From the NCBI GenBank assembly GCA_017532155.1, contig JAFXJP010000007.1, forward strand, positions 1 through 64,000: a stretch of 64,000 bases of DNA. The letters are read 5' to 3'. The translations under genes and the position numbers were made by a program. The notes under the pieces were generated by a model, which saw only the letters and a program-made list of their open reading frames with translations, did no database searches and was not told where the DNA came from. Source of the DNA: Clostridia bacterium. GTDB lineage: Bacteria; Bacillota; Clostridia; Christensenellales; Aristaeellaceae. Shown in pieces: positions 7,655-16,074 of the stretch (the first letter of the stretch is position 1; each line of letters starts with the position of its first letter).

Positions 7655-8905
7655 TCAATATTCTACCTTGCCGTCGCCGCCGCAGGTGGAGCAATCCACC
7701 GTGCCCGAGCCATGGCAGCGGTAGCAGTTTTCCTTGACTGTGCCGTATTTCACGCCGCTGCCGGAGTAGTTGGGCGTGGAAACGGTCTTTTCCTTGTAGC
7801 CGCGTCCGGAGCAATTGGAACAGCTGACCTTGCCGTCGCCGCCGCAGCGGGTGCAGCCCTTGGTGCGATTGATGCTGGAAGAGGAGGAAGAGGACGAACT
7901 CCAGCTGGAGGATGAAGAGGAAGACGAAGAGGACGAGGACGACGAAGATGAGGCGCCGCCGGAGGATGTGCCGCTTGCGGTGGCAGTATCAACGGTTATG
8001 GTAATGTCGCTCATGCGCTGTCCTGCATCCGATACGCTGAATTCAGGACTGTAGCGGATGTACACGCGGCTGAAATCGTTCTTATACTGTACAGCAATGC
8101 AGCTGGTGGGTGTGATCTGGTTGCCGTAGGATACAACAGAGAAAGTGGAGTAATCGTAGCCGGAGGCCGGAGCGAAGCAGTGGTAAATGTTTTCGCCGTT
8201 TACTGTCACGCCCAGGTATTTGAGTGAGGGATCTTCCTTGAGCAGGCTTACGTAGGCGTTGATGAAGCCCTCAATCTTGTTTTTGTCGAATCTGTATTCC
8301 TTCTGCAGGTGACTGCTTTTGTCATAGTCGTGGCGGAATTCTGCCAGGCCGTCGCTGAAGGTGATAGGATCCTGCAAAACGAGCGAGCCAGCCAGCGTGT
8401 AGCCGGTCTTTTTCTGCGTGCCGGAAGAGGATGTAGTCGGCACGGCAGGCGTTTGCGCAGCGCTGCCGCCGCTGATGGTAAAATCATTGCTGCAGTACAC
8501 ATAAATATTATGGCCGGCGTAATTGCCGCCGTAATCGTAATATAGCACGGCGGCGGCATTGTTGATTTTATCGCCGATGGCGAAGGTCTGGCAAGAGCCC
8601 TCCGCCAGATTAAATACATAGTACATGCCGCTGTAATCGCCATAGTTTTCTACGAAGGACTGTGCCAGCTGCAGCTGCGGAATCTGCAGCAGCGCCGTCA
8701 GATAAGGCGCTATTTGCTGCGCGGCGGTATCGCCCGTGACAGAATATAGACGGCAGAGAGCGTGCTCGTTGTCATGATTTGCTTCAAAGACAATGGCGCC
8801 GCCGCAGACTGTGACAGGGTCGGGCAATGTCAGGGCGGCTGCCATCGCCGGACATAAAGACAGGATGAGACTGAAAAGCAAAACGATGGAAACGAGCTTT
8901 TTCAT
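7655..8905 (-). CDS. Exported protein: two LQDP domains, Ser tract, DnaJ-like zinc module
   Basis: First gene of the four-gene array; 416 residues. Signal peptide MKKLVSIVLLFSLILSLCPA. Domain 1 from LTLPDPVTV (about 24-145), a short linker, domain 2 from LVLQDPITF (about 175-300; closest to domain 1 of the SH3b paralogue: IYHCFAP, TFSVVSYG, SCIAVQY), a long serine run broken by single Trp residues, then CTRCGGDG, CSNCSGRG, CYRCHGSG and CSTCGGDG. The serine tract may be a flexible, possibly glycosylated spacer (inference). The ribosome binding site is AGGAGGCG. Only 14 nt separate its stop from the next GTG start. A TTGCGA/TATTCA pair with a 17-nt spacer upstream is a weak promoter candidate. 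Confidence 0.78.
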   Translation of the reverse strand: MKKLVSIVLLFSLILSLCPAMAAALTLPDPVTVCGGAIVFEANHDNEHALCRLYSVTGDTAAQQIAPYLTALLQIPQLQLAQSFVENYGDYSGMYYVFNLAEGSCQTFAIGDKINNAAAVLYYDYGGNYAGHNIYVYCSNDFTISGGSAAQTPAVPTTSSSGTQKKTGYTLAGSLVLQDPITFSDGLAEFRHDYDKSSHLQKEYRFDKNKIEGFINAYVSLLKEDPSLKYLGVTVNGENIYHCFAPASGYDYSTFSVVSYGNQITPTSCIAVQYKNDFSRVYIRYSPEFSVSDAGQRMSDITITVDTATASGTSSGGASSSSSSSSSSSSSSSSWSSSSSSSSSINRTKGCTRCGGDGKVSCSNCSGRGYKEKTVSTPNYSGSGVKYGTVKENCYRCHGSGTVDCSTCGGDGKVEY

Positions 8906-8970
8906 ATGAAACGCCTCCTGCGGAAGAATTTGTGAATACTGTATTCTATCATCTGTCGCAAATGGAAGTC

Positions 8971-9004
8971 AATAAAAAACGCGCTTTCCGCAAAGAGAAA
9001 GCGC
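8971..9004 (-). terminator. Terminator of the COG2509 flavoprotein gene
   Basis: GCGCTTTC and GAAAGCGC arms with an 8-nt loop, followed on the minus strand by GTTTTTTATT, starting just after the stop codon at 9012. Confidence 0.88.
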
Positions 9005-9011
9005 AAGTTTT

Positions 9012-10382
9012 TTATTTGGTGATGGCGTCCGCGACATAAATGCCCATGGCGCCGGACTGGCTGAGGCCGCGACAGATGCCGCTGCCGTCGCCGATGATGA
9101 ATACGTTGTCGATCAGCTCAAAGTGCTCGTTCTTGAACACGGGGCGGATGGAATAGTACTTGCTCTCGCATCCGTACAGCAGCGTATCGTCATTGGCGCA
9201 GCCGGGGGCAACGCGATCGAGCGCATACAGCGTTTCGATGATGTTGGTCAGAAGCCTGTGGGGCAGTACCAGGGAAATATCGCCCGCCGTGGCCTTGAGC
9301 GTGGGACGAACGGTGTTTTGCTGCAGGCGGTGCTCATTGGTGCGGCGGCCGCGTACCAGATCGCCGAAGCGCTGGACGAGCACATTGCCATTGGAAATGA
9401 TATTGGCCAGACGGGAAATGTACTCGGCGTATTCGGTGGGCTGGTTGAAGGGCTCGGTGAAGTGGATGGAGGAGAGGATGGCGAAGTTGCAGTTCTCCGT
9501 CTTGCGGGCAGGATCGGCAAAGGAATGGCCGTTGGCCGTGATGATGCCGTGGTTGTTTTCCGCCGATACGATGCCGCCCTGGTTGAAGCAGAACATGCGG
9601 CAGCGATCCTCAAACGTCTTGGTGCGGTAGAGGATCTTGGGCTCATAGATCTGGCTGGAGAAATCGCGCCAGATAGAGTCCTTCATTTCCACGCGCACGC
9701 CGATATCCACAGAGTTGGACGTCGTCTTTACGCCATGCTGCTTGCAGAAGGAATTGAGGAAATTCGCGCCGCCGCGGCCGGTGGCGATGATGACATACTT
9801 GCCTTCGATCACCTGACCGTTTTCGCAGTACAGCGCGTAGCCGAAGTCGGATTTTTCCACATGCTCGACATTATGGCGGGTAAGCAGCTCAACACCCTGC
9901 GCACGCAGACAGTCGATGATATTGAGCATGGTGGTGAAGTTCAGGTCCGTGCCCAGATGCTTTACGTTCATGTCCAGCAGCACCAGGTTGTTCTGCAGAC
10001 ACTTGCGCTTGAGATCTTCATTGGACTGGAAAACCTGCACCTGATTGCCTTCGCAATGGCGGGTGAGGATGCGGTCTACTTCATCGATATAGTGCATCGC
10101 CACATCATCGCCCAGCTCTTCGCCCAGCGTGCCGCCGTAGGCGGTGCCCAGGTTGAATTTGCCGTCAGAGAAGGCGCCGGCGCCGGCATAGCCCGAGGTG
10201 ATGGAGCAGATTTTGCAGTGCACGCAGCCGCGGCTCTTGCTGGCGGGGCAAACGCGCTTTTCCAGCTCCACGCCGCGTTCCACAATGCAGATGCGCATGT
10301 CAGGCGTCTTTTCCTTAAGGCGGTAGGCTGCCATCAGGCCGCCGATGCCGCCGCCGATGATGAGGGTGTCGAACTGTTTCAT
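9012..10382 (-). CDS. FAD-dependent dehydrogenase, COG2509 type
   Basis: Cytosolic flavoprotein of 456 residues from an uncharacterised family of predicted FAD-dependent dehydrogenases. Seen: N-terminal dinucleotide-binding IIGGGIGGLMAAYRL, a Cys-rich segment CPASKSRGCVHCKICS (four Cys) around residues 45-60, SGYAGAGAFSDGKFNLG after it, and a C-terminal IIGDGSGICRGLSQSG FAD-binding strand. Length and motifs match the family; the substrate is unknown. The start has an AAGGAG site. It is a single-gene unit, with a promoter at 10456-10484 and a terminator right after the stop. Confidence 0.85.
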   Translation of the reverse strand: MKQFDTLIIGGGIGGLMAAYRLKEKTPDMRICIVERGVELEKRVCPASKSRGCVHCKICSITSGYAGAGAFSDGKFNLGTAYGGTLGEELGDDVAMHYIDEVDRILTRHCEGNQVQVFQSNEDLKRKCLQNNLVLLDMNVKHLGTDLNFTTMLNIIDCLRAQGVELLTRHNVEHVEKSDFGYALYCENGQVIEGKYVIIATGRGGANFLNSFCKQHGVKTTSNSVDIGVRVEMKDSIWRDFSSQIYEPKILYRTKTFEDRCRMFCFNQGGIVSAENNHGIITANGHSFADPARKTENCNFAILSSIHFTEPFNQPTEYAEYISRLANIISNGNVLVQRFGDLVRGRRTNEHRLQQNTVRPTLKATAGDISLVLPHRLLTNIIETLYALDRVAPGCANDDTLLYGCESKYYSIRPVFKNEHFELIDNVFIIGDGSGICRGLSQSGAMGIYVADAITK

Positions 10383-10455
10383 GGGGATGCTCCTTTGGGT
10401 GCAATCAGTAAATATGGCGGGAAAGAGGCTTTTTCAAAGCACAAAAACCCAAATT

Positions 10456-10484
10456 ATGTTACCGCGTGAACAGAAAATTGTCAA
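10456..10484 (-). promoter_or_regulatory. Promoter of the COG2509 flavoprotein gene
   Basis: TTGACA, 17-nt spacer, TAACAT on the minus strand, about 75 nt upstream of the start codon. Confidence 0.8.
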
Positions 10485-10509
10485 GCGGAAAAACAGAAAA
10501 GAAATATAG

Positions 10510-10553
10510 AAAAAAACGGTACGCCGGGGAAGAAAATCCACCGGCGTATCGTT
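10510..10553 (-). terminator. Terminator of the XpaC-like gene
   Basis: Minus-strand arms ACGATACGCCGG and CCGGCGTACCGT (one G-T pair) enclose a 13-nt loop and are followed by a run of seven T. It starts a few bases after the stop codon at 10558. Confidence 0.88.
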
Positions 10554-10557
10554 TGAT

Positions 10558-11781
10558 TTATGATTGGCTGTCGTTGCTTGAAAGCAGGCCGTCCAGCTGC
10601 ATTTTTTGCCGCAGCGCCACGGTTTGCGCCTCCAGATCAATGGCGTCCTCCGTGCGCAGATCCTGCAAAAGCTTTTGCAGCGCGCGGGGAAGATCAATCG
10701 CCAGCGCGTTTTCTGTATCCATCATCACGCGCAGGGTATCGGTGCTTTGCGCGCGCGCTTCATAGCGGATGTATTTTTCCAGCAGCTCTTCCAGCATGGG
10801 CAGATAGCACACGCGCAGGCTGCGAACGCCTGCCTGCTCGCGGCTTTCGGGCACGGCGTGCAGCTGCGAGAGAATGTCATCCAGAATGGCGTTGACCCGC
10901 GCCATGGCGTTGCGCACGGCGGCAGATTGCGGCTGACGCGACAATACGCGAATATCCGCGCATTTCTGGGCGACCTCCTGCAGCATGGGATCGTCATAGT
11001 GCTGCGGAACGCTGCGGCCGCGCGCCGCCGCTGCATGCAATTCATCCAGCCGCCGCGTCAGTCCCGGCGCAATTTCATTGCCCAGCCGGCGTTCGATTGC
11101 CTGCACGGCGGGATCAGTCTCCGGCGAGTAGCTGCCTGCCTGAATGCCGCAGCCGTTCCAGGCTTCGATCTGATGGCACGCCGAGAGCACATAGGCGCTC
11201 AGCTCGTTATCGTAATGCATATCGGGATGCATCAGCGCAAAATCCTTGAGCCCTGCCGCGCAGGAGGCCATCAGCGAGAGCGTCTGCGCCATGGGGCGCA
11301 GGCCGTCTGTGCCGTCGGGGATAACTTCCGGGGCAATCAGATCGCGCATCAGCGTGCCTGTGCGATCACGCAAAACGGCGGAGGGATCGCCCTTTTTCAT
11401 GGCGCTGTCCACCACATCGCGTACAAAATTGCCAACGGCGCGCACACGCTCGCTATTCAGCTGCTGACTGCTGACACGGCGCACGCGCTTGAGATTTTGC
11501 AGCGCTTCGTCCACCTTGCGCGTCAGCTCTCCCGCCGCATGCAAAAGCGAGGCCAGGGGCGCATAGCGTTTATCGCGGATAACCAGGCCCAGCGCATCAT
11601 CCACATACGGTTGATCGCTGCCGAACATGCCCTTTTTGTGCATGCGGGAAAGCGCCTCATCCACTTTTTCGCGGCGAATGCGCATGACTGCAGCGGCAGA
11701 GGCGAGCGGCAGCGTTTTTTGATCATCCATAGAGCGCATCAGGCGCTCATGCTGGCTTTTAAGCGAATTGAAAAGGCTCAC
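10558..11781 (-). CDS. XpaC-like helical protein (hypothetical)
   Basis: Protein of 407 residues, mostly helical, with no signal peptide. The C-terminal 90 residues (YLPMLEELLEKYIRYEA, then NALAIDLPRALQKLLQDL and EDAIDLEAQTVALRQKM) resemble the end of the XpaC / 5-bromo-4-chloroindolyl phosphate hydrolysis family, whose true role is not known. The N-terminal part contains PLASAAAVMRIRREKVDEAL, which could be a small winged-helix-like segment; this is weak. I start at GTG 11781 (AGGAGGA, 9-nt spacing). The upstream ATG 11832 lies inside the promoter (11812-11840) and would not be transcribed. Divergent from the Big2/SH3b surface protein. Confidence 0.65.
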   Translation of the reverse strand: MSLFNSLKSQHERLMRSMDDQKTLPLASAAAVMRIRREKVDEALSRMHKKGMFGSDQPYVDDALGLVIRDKRYAPLASLLHAAGELTRKVDEALQNLKRVRRVSSQQLNSERVRAVGNFVRDVVDSAMKKGDPSAVLRDRTGTLMRDLIAPEVIPDGTDGLRPMAQTLSLMASCAAGLKDFALMHPDMHYDNELSAYVLSACHQIEAWNGCGIQAGSYSPETDPAVQAIERRLGNEIAPGLTRRLDELHAAAARGRSVPQHYDDPMLQEVAQKCADIRVLSRQPQSAAVRNAMARVNAILDDILSQLHAVPESREQAGVRSLRVCYLPMLEELLEKYIRYEARAQSTDTLRVMMDTENALAIDLPRALQKLLQDLRTEDAIDLEAQTVALRQKMQLDGLLSSNDSQS

Positions 11782-11811
11782 GAATGGAATTCCTCCTGAT
11801 GGATTCAATCT

Positions 11812-11840
11812 ATTGTACATCAGATTATCCATGCTGTAAA
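11812..11840 (-). promoter_or_regulatory. Promoter of the XpaC-like gene
   Basis: TTTACA, 17-nt spacer, TACAAT on the minus strand. The transcript would begin near 11805, which fixes the start codon downstream at GTG 11781. Confidence 0.82.
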
Positions 11841-11898
11841 GCAGCGGGAATGTGATATTTCTTCATTAAATTGTAGTATAATCTTCATTGACTGTTCG

Positions 11899-11928
11899 TT
11901 GTATGTACCCTGCGGCATAGCATATAAT
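11899..11928 (+). promoter_or_regulatory. Promoter of the Big2/SH3b surface protein gene
   Basis: TTGTAT, 18-nt spacer, TATAAT in an AT-rich stretch, about 60 nt before ATG 11990 and divergent from the XpaC-like promoter. Confidence 0.65.
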
Positions 11929-11989
11929 ATATATATGTAGACGTGTATTCTTTTGTATGGATATATTTTCAGGAAAAGAGGAACGAACC

Positions 11990-14230
11990 ATGAAACACAG
12001 GCTTTTACAGCGCGTTACAGCTTTGATGCTGATGCTCTGCATGCTTTTGTCCGCCGTGCCTGCGCTCTCTGAAGCGCCGGCGCTGCGCGCATATTGCCAC
12101 GCCTTTTCGGTAGAGGCCAGCGAGGGTGAGGTGCGCGGCTTTGGCTTTAAAATGGGCGCGCAGTACGGCACGGAGCCCTATACGCTGAGCTACACCTTTG
12201 CCAAGGAAGGCGGCAGCACGGCTTCCGGCAGCGTCAGCAGCGCCGGCTATGTGTCCGTGCCGGGCAATTTTGGCACCGGTACGTATACCTTCACCGCGTC
12301 TGTAAAGGATGCAGCCGGTGCGCTGAGCATGGCGGTGATGAACGTGACCTTCACCGTGGATGAAAACGGCAATATGAATTCTACGGTCAATTCTGCCGTT
12401 GCGCCGCAGGAAGTGAAGGTGCAATCGATCAGCCTGGGCGTCAGCGCGCAGACCATGCGCGCGGGCGATACCTTCCAGCTGCATGCCACCGTGGCGCCGG
12501 AAAATGCCAAGAATAAGGACGTTACCTTTACCAGCACCGATGCGGGCGTGGCCACGGTCAGCGAAAGCGGCCTGGTAACGGCCATCAAATCCGGCAGCTG
12601 CAAGGTGATCTGCACGGCCAAGGACGGCAGCGGTGTGACCACAGAATGCCAGGTGATTGTCATTCAGCCCGTGACGGGCTTGACGCTGTCGCACAGCGCG
12701 CTGTCCATTGCTGTGGGCGCTACGGCCAAGCTGACGGCGGTGATCACGCCGGATAATGCCTCCAATAAAGAAGTAACGTTCACTTCCGGCAATAAGGAAG
12801 TGGCGGTTGTTGCCAATGACGGCACGATTACGGGCGTGGATATGGGTGTTGTGACCATCACCGTTTCCTCCAAGGATGATCCCACCAAGCTGGCTACCTG
12901 TGTGGTGACGGTGGGTACGCCTGTAGCGGGCGTTGAGGTTTCGCCCAAGAGCGTGGAGCTCAAGACGGGCAATTCCATTGCGCTGACTGCCAGTGTTCTG
13001 CCTGAAAACGCTACCAACAAAACGCTGGTATGGGCTTCCTCTGATAAGGATGTGGCGACTGTAACGGCTGGCGGCGTGGTGAGCGTATGGAAGGCCGGCA
13101 CGGCGGTGATCACGGCCACGGCGGTGGACGGCAGCGGTAAATCTGCCAGCTGCACGGTGACGGCGACGGGCGACGAAGTATTAAAGCCCTCTGCGCCCAC
13201 GCCTACGCCGACTCCCACGCCCAAGCCCTCCACCCCCAAGCCTGATCCCGATCCTAAGCCTGAGCAGCCCAGCGGCGAAGTGGCCTATGTGCGCACCGAG
13301 CAGGGCGGCTTGAATCTGCGCACCCGCGCCAGCACCGGCGCCAGCCGCATTAAGATCATTCCCCAGAATGATGCGCTGGTGGTGGTGGATGAAGGCTCCA
13401 CCTGGTGCTATGTCTGGCACGATGGCGATTACGGCTATGTGATGACCAAGTTCCTGTCCATCTACGCGGGCGGCAGTTCCTCTGGCGGCAATACGGATGA
13501 GCCGCCGACCAACGGCCGCGATGCACAGGTGGATACCGAAAAGGGCGGCCTGAATTTGCGCAAAAAGCCCAGCCAGGGCGCAACGCGTCTGCTGATCATT
13601 CCGGAGAATGCCAAATTCACCGTAGTAACCTATGGCAGCAGCTGGTGCTATGCCTGGTATAAGGGTACCTACGGCTATGTGATGACCAAGTTTGTGAAGC
13701 TCCTGGATGGCTCGGAGCCTGCGGATCCGCCGGCTGCGGAGCCTGAAAAGCCCGATGCGCCGGATGCAGATGAACCGGATACGCCTGCAAGCGATCTGTA
13801 TGGCGTTGTCACCACCAAGCAGGGCAGGCTCAATCTGCGCAAGCGTCCGGATACCGATGCGGGCATTCTCAAGCGCATTGATCCCGGCAAGGTAGTTACC
13901 GTTCTCACCTACGGCGACAAATGGTGCTATGTGGATTACAAGGGCGTAAAGGGCTATGTGATGACGGAATTCCTCACCTTTACCAACGAAAAGCCGGAGG
14001 AGAAGCCCGTTCCGCCGCCCGTATCCGATGAGAAGACCCAGTATGCGCAGGTGACCACCGAGAAGGGCGATCTGAACCTGCGCGGCGGCAAGAGCACGGG
14101 CGCCACGCTGCTCAAGCGCCTTCCGCAGAATGCCTATGTGCAGGTGCTCACCTACGGCTCCACCTGGTGCTATGTCAATTACAACGGTACCAAGGGCTTT
14201 GTGATGACCGAGTTCCTGACGCTGATCTGA
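11990..14230 (+). CDS. Large exported protein: three Big2 and four SH3b domains
   Basis: Predicted secreted protein of 746 residues. The signal peptide is about residues 1-27 (ends ALSEA). An unassigned beta-rich N-terminal region is followed by three bacterial Ig-like Big2 domains (about 143-225, 226-308, 309-390; each with VxxVxVS..LxxG..xxLTA..P.NA..K and a closing DGSG..C strand), a Pro/Thr/Asp/Lys linker, and four SH3b domains (about 428-492, 505-568, 603-663, 683-746). The SH3b repeats share NLR near the start, (S/D)xWCYV in the middle and GYVMT(K/E)F at the end. There is no LPXTG motif, so attachment is probably through SH3b-wall contacts. ATG 11990 was chosen for its GAGGAACG site. 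A strong terminator follows the stop. Confidence 0.88.
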   Translation: MKHRLLQRVTALMLMLCMLLSAVPALSEAPALRAYCHAFSVEASEGEVRGFGFKMGAQYGTEPYTLSYTFAKEGGSTASGSVSSAGYVSVPGNFGTGTYTFTASVKDAAGALSMAVMNVTFTVDENGNMNSTVNSAVAPQEVKVQSISLGVSAQTMRAGDTFQLHATVAPENAKNKDVTFTSTDAGVATVSESGLVTAIKSGSCKVICTAKDGSGVTTECQVIVIQPVTGLTLSHSALSIAVGATAKLTAVITPDNASNKEVTFTSGNKEVAVVANDGTITGVDMGVVTITVSSKDDPTKLATCVVTVGTPVAGVEVSPKSVELKTGNSIALTASVLPENATNKTLVWASSDKDVATVTAGGVVSVWKAGTAVITATAVDGSGKSASCTVTATGDEVLKPSAPTPTPTPTPKPSTPKPDPDPKPEQPSGEVAYVRTEQGGLNLRTRASTGASRIKIIPQNDALVVVDEGSTWCYVWHDGDYGYVMTKFLSIYAGGSSSGGNTDEPPTNGRDAQVDTEKGGLNLRKKPSQGATRLLIIPENAKFTVVTYGSSWCYAWYKGTYGYVMTKFVKLLDGSEPADPPAAEPEKPDAPDADEPDTPASDLYGVVTTKQGRLNLRKRPDTDAGILKRIDPGKVVTVLTYGDKWCYVDYKGVKGYVMTEFLTFTNEKPEEKPVPPPVSDEKTQYAQVTTEKGDLNLRGGKSTGATLLKRLPQNAYVQVLTYGSTWCYVNYNGTKGFVMTEFLTLI

Positions 14231-14245
14231 TAAAGCATCAATGCA

Positions 14246-14275
14246 AAAACCGCTCGTTTGACGGGCGGTTTTTTA
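14246..14275 (+). terminator. Terminator of the Big2/SH3b gene
   Basis: AACCGCTCG, 5-nt loop, CGGGCGGTT followed by TTTT, 15 nt after the stop codon. Confidence 0.88.
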
Positions 14276-14326
14276 TATGATATACTGGAAAAAATCATTT
14301 ATTCATGAAAGAAAAGGAGCGTTTCT

Positions 14327-15433
14327 ATGGCTTCCAAGGTTCATTTTACGTCGTTCCGTTGTCCGGGCAATGAGAGCCTGGTGCAGAAATTCCGCCGCCT
14401 GGTGCTGACTGCCGGCCTGGGCGAAATCGACATGAAGGATAAATATGTGGGCATCAAGCTGCACTTTGGCGAGCCCGGCAACCTGGCTTATCTGCGCCCG
14501 CAGTATGCCCGCACGCTGGTGGAGATCGTCAAGGAAAAGGGCGGCAAGCCCTTCCTGGTGGACTGCAACACGCTGTACATCGGCCGCCGTTCCAATGCGC
14601 TGGATCATCTGGAATCTGCCTATGAAAATGGCTTCAGCCCCTTCCAGACGGGCTGCCATGTGATCATCGGCGATGGCCTGAAGGGCGATGATGAGGTCGC
14701 CGTGCCTGTGCGCGGCGCAGAGTACAGCAAGGTGGCTTACATCGGCCGCGGCGTGATGGATGCGGACGTCATCATTTCGCTTACGCATTTTAAGGCACAT
14801 GAGGGCACGGGCTTTGGCGGCGTGCTTAAGAACATCGGCATGGGCTGCGGCAGCCGCAAGGGCAAGGGCGATATGCACGAGGAAGAAAAGCCTGCGGTGG
14901 ATGTAACCGAGTGCGTGGGCTGCGGCTTCTGCGCCGAAAACTGCGCGCATCATGCGATCACGGTGGAGGATACTGCCTGCATCGATTCCACCAAGTGCAT
15001 GGGCTGCGGCCGCTGCATTGAGATGTGCCCGCAGAAGTGCATTCATCCCATGGATAACCGCGCCAATGAAATCCTCTCCCGCAAGATTGCCGAGTACACC
15101 GCGGCGGTTATTCAGGATAAGCCGAGCTTCCATGTTTCGCTGGCCTGCGATATTTCGCCCTACTGCGACTGCTACCGCATTAACGATGCGCCCATTGTGG
15201 AGGATATCGGTATGTTCGCGTCCTTCGATCCCGTTGCGATGGATCAGGCCTGCGCGGACATGGTATGCGCGGCTAAGCCCCTGCGCAACAGCCTGCTGTA
15301 CGAGCGCGGCGGCGCGACGCTGGGCGATCACTTCCGCACGCTGCATCCGGTGACCAACTGGGATGCCTGCCTGGAGCAGGGCGTGAAGCTGGGCCTGGGC
15401 GTGAGGGAATACGAGATTGTAGAGATGGAGTGA
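14327..15433 (+). CDS. DUF362 domain ferredoxin-like protein
   Basis: Cytosolic protein of 368 residues. Residues 1-190 match the DUF362 fold (GIKLHFGEPGN, then DADVIISLTHFKAHEGTGFGG and GVLKNIGMGCGSR). Residues about 195-245 carry two 4Fe-4S ferredoxin motifs, CVGCGFCAENCA and CMGCGRCIEMCPQ. A C-terminal DUF362 continuation contains CDISPYCDCYR. The family is widespread in anaerobes and assumed to handle electrons, but no reaction is established. The start has an AAGGAG site 8 nt upstream. It stands alone, with a large repeat element directly after its 3' end. Confidence 0.87.
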   Translation: MASKVHFTSFRCPGNESLVQKFRRLVLTAGLGEIDMKDKYVGIKLHFGEPGNLAYLRPQYARTLVEIVKEKGGKPFLVDCNTLYIGRRSNALDHLESAYENGFSPFQTGCHVIIGDGLKGDDEVAVPVRGAEYSKVAYIGRGVMDADVIISLTHFKAHEGTGFGGVLKNIGMGCGSRKGKGDMHEEEKPAVDVTECVGCGFCAENCAHHAITVEDTACIDSTKCMGCGRCIEMCPQKCIHPMDNRANEILSRKIAEYTAAVIQDKPSFHVSLACDISPYCDCYRINDAPIVEDIGMFASFDPVAMDQACADMVCAAKPLRNSLLYERGGATLGDHFRTLHPVTNWDACLEQGVKLGLGVREYEIVEME

Positions 15434-16064
15434 CGGGGGGACGATCGAGAGGCGGCTTTGGAGGCCAAAGCCCCTCTAGAACTCACCCGAAAGCCTGCGT
15501 TTTGGTTGAGCCGTTCCGGCAGGCTATACGAAAAAGAGAGCGACATTTCCGGTTGCGAGCAAGCTCGCCCCGGATAATGATCACTCTCTTTTTCTATCCG
15601 CTTCGCGGATGCGATCACGCTTTGCGTGATCGGCCTGCCGCGTTGTTGACTGCAATCGCCCGCGGGGGGAGCGCCGTAACGCTAAGGCGAAACGAGCGGG
15701 CAGGATAACGCGCTCTGCGGAGCGCTACACCTCATCCGTCACGGCAATGCCGTGACGGATGAGGTGTAGCCAGCCGCAGCTGGCGTTTCCTCCTCCCGCG
15801 CCGCAGCGCAAAACCCGCTCGTTTTTGCCGCAGCAAAAACGGCGAATCCTTGCGAAAAAGACACCAAAGCGGCAGTCCGCGGAGTTGTGCTCCGCGGGTT
15901 TGCGAAGCAAACTGAAAAAGGGGCTTGGAAGCGGGGGAAAGCTTGCTTTCCCGAACGATTCCAACCCCTTTTTCAATCAACTGCCGCGACAAAGGATCAC
16001 CCAAGCCCCGGCTCAAACGCAGGTTCTTTGGTACTTTCTTGACACAAGAAAGTACCGTCCTCCC
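15434..16064 (+). repeat. Modular intergenic repeat, copy A (inverted dimer)
   Basis: A 630-bp non-coding element between convergent genes. Order: a boundary hairpin (GAGAGGCGGCTTT ... AAAGCCCCTCT), the text CCTGCGTTTTG, a GGCTATACGAAAAAGAG...CTCTTTTTC hairpin with tip GCGAGCAAGCTCGCC, small hairpins CCGCTTCGCGG and GATCACGC/GCGTGATC, a GC-rich centre, then the mirror-image unit (GCGGCAGTCCGCGGAG..., CTGAAAAAGG...CCTTTTTCAAT with the tip reversed), and finally the 27-bp palindrome GGTACTTTCTTG-ACA-CAAGAAAGTACC at 16030-16056. The short ORFs inside it are unlikely to be genes. Confidence 0.85.
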
Positions 16065-16074
16065 CCCGTTGCCC

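Noticed and set aside
7870..8000. The serine run as a microsatellite-type phase-variable repeat
   Set aside because: The codons vary (mixed TCN/AGY) and tandem units are not exact, so slippage control is unlikely.
15434..16064. Repeat copy A as a large ornate RNA such as ROOL, OLE or a group II intron
   Set aside because: No reverse transcriptase, no intron domain V-like end, and the size varies by whole modules; a modular repeat explains it better.
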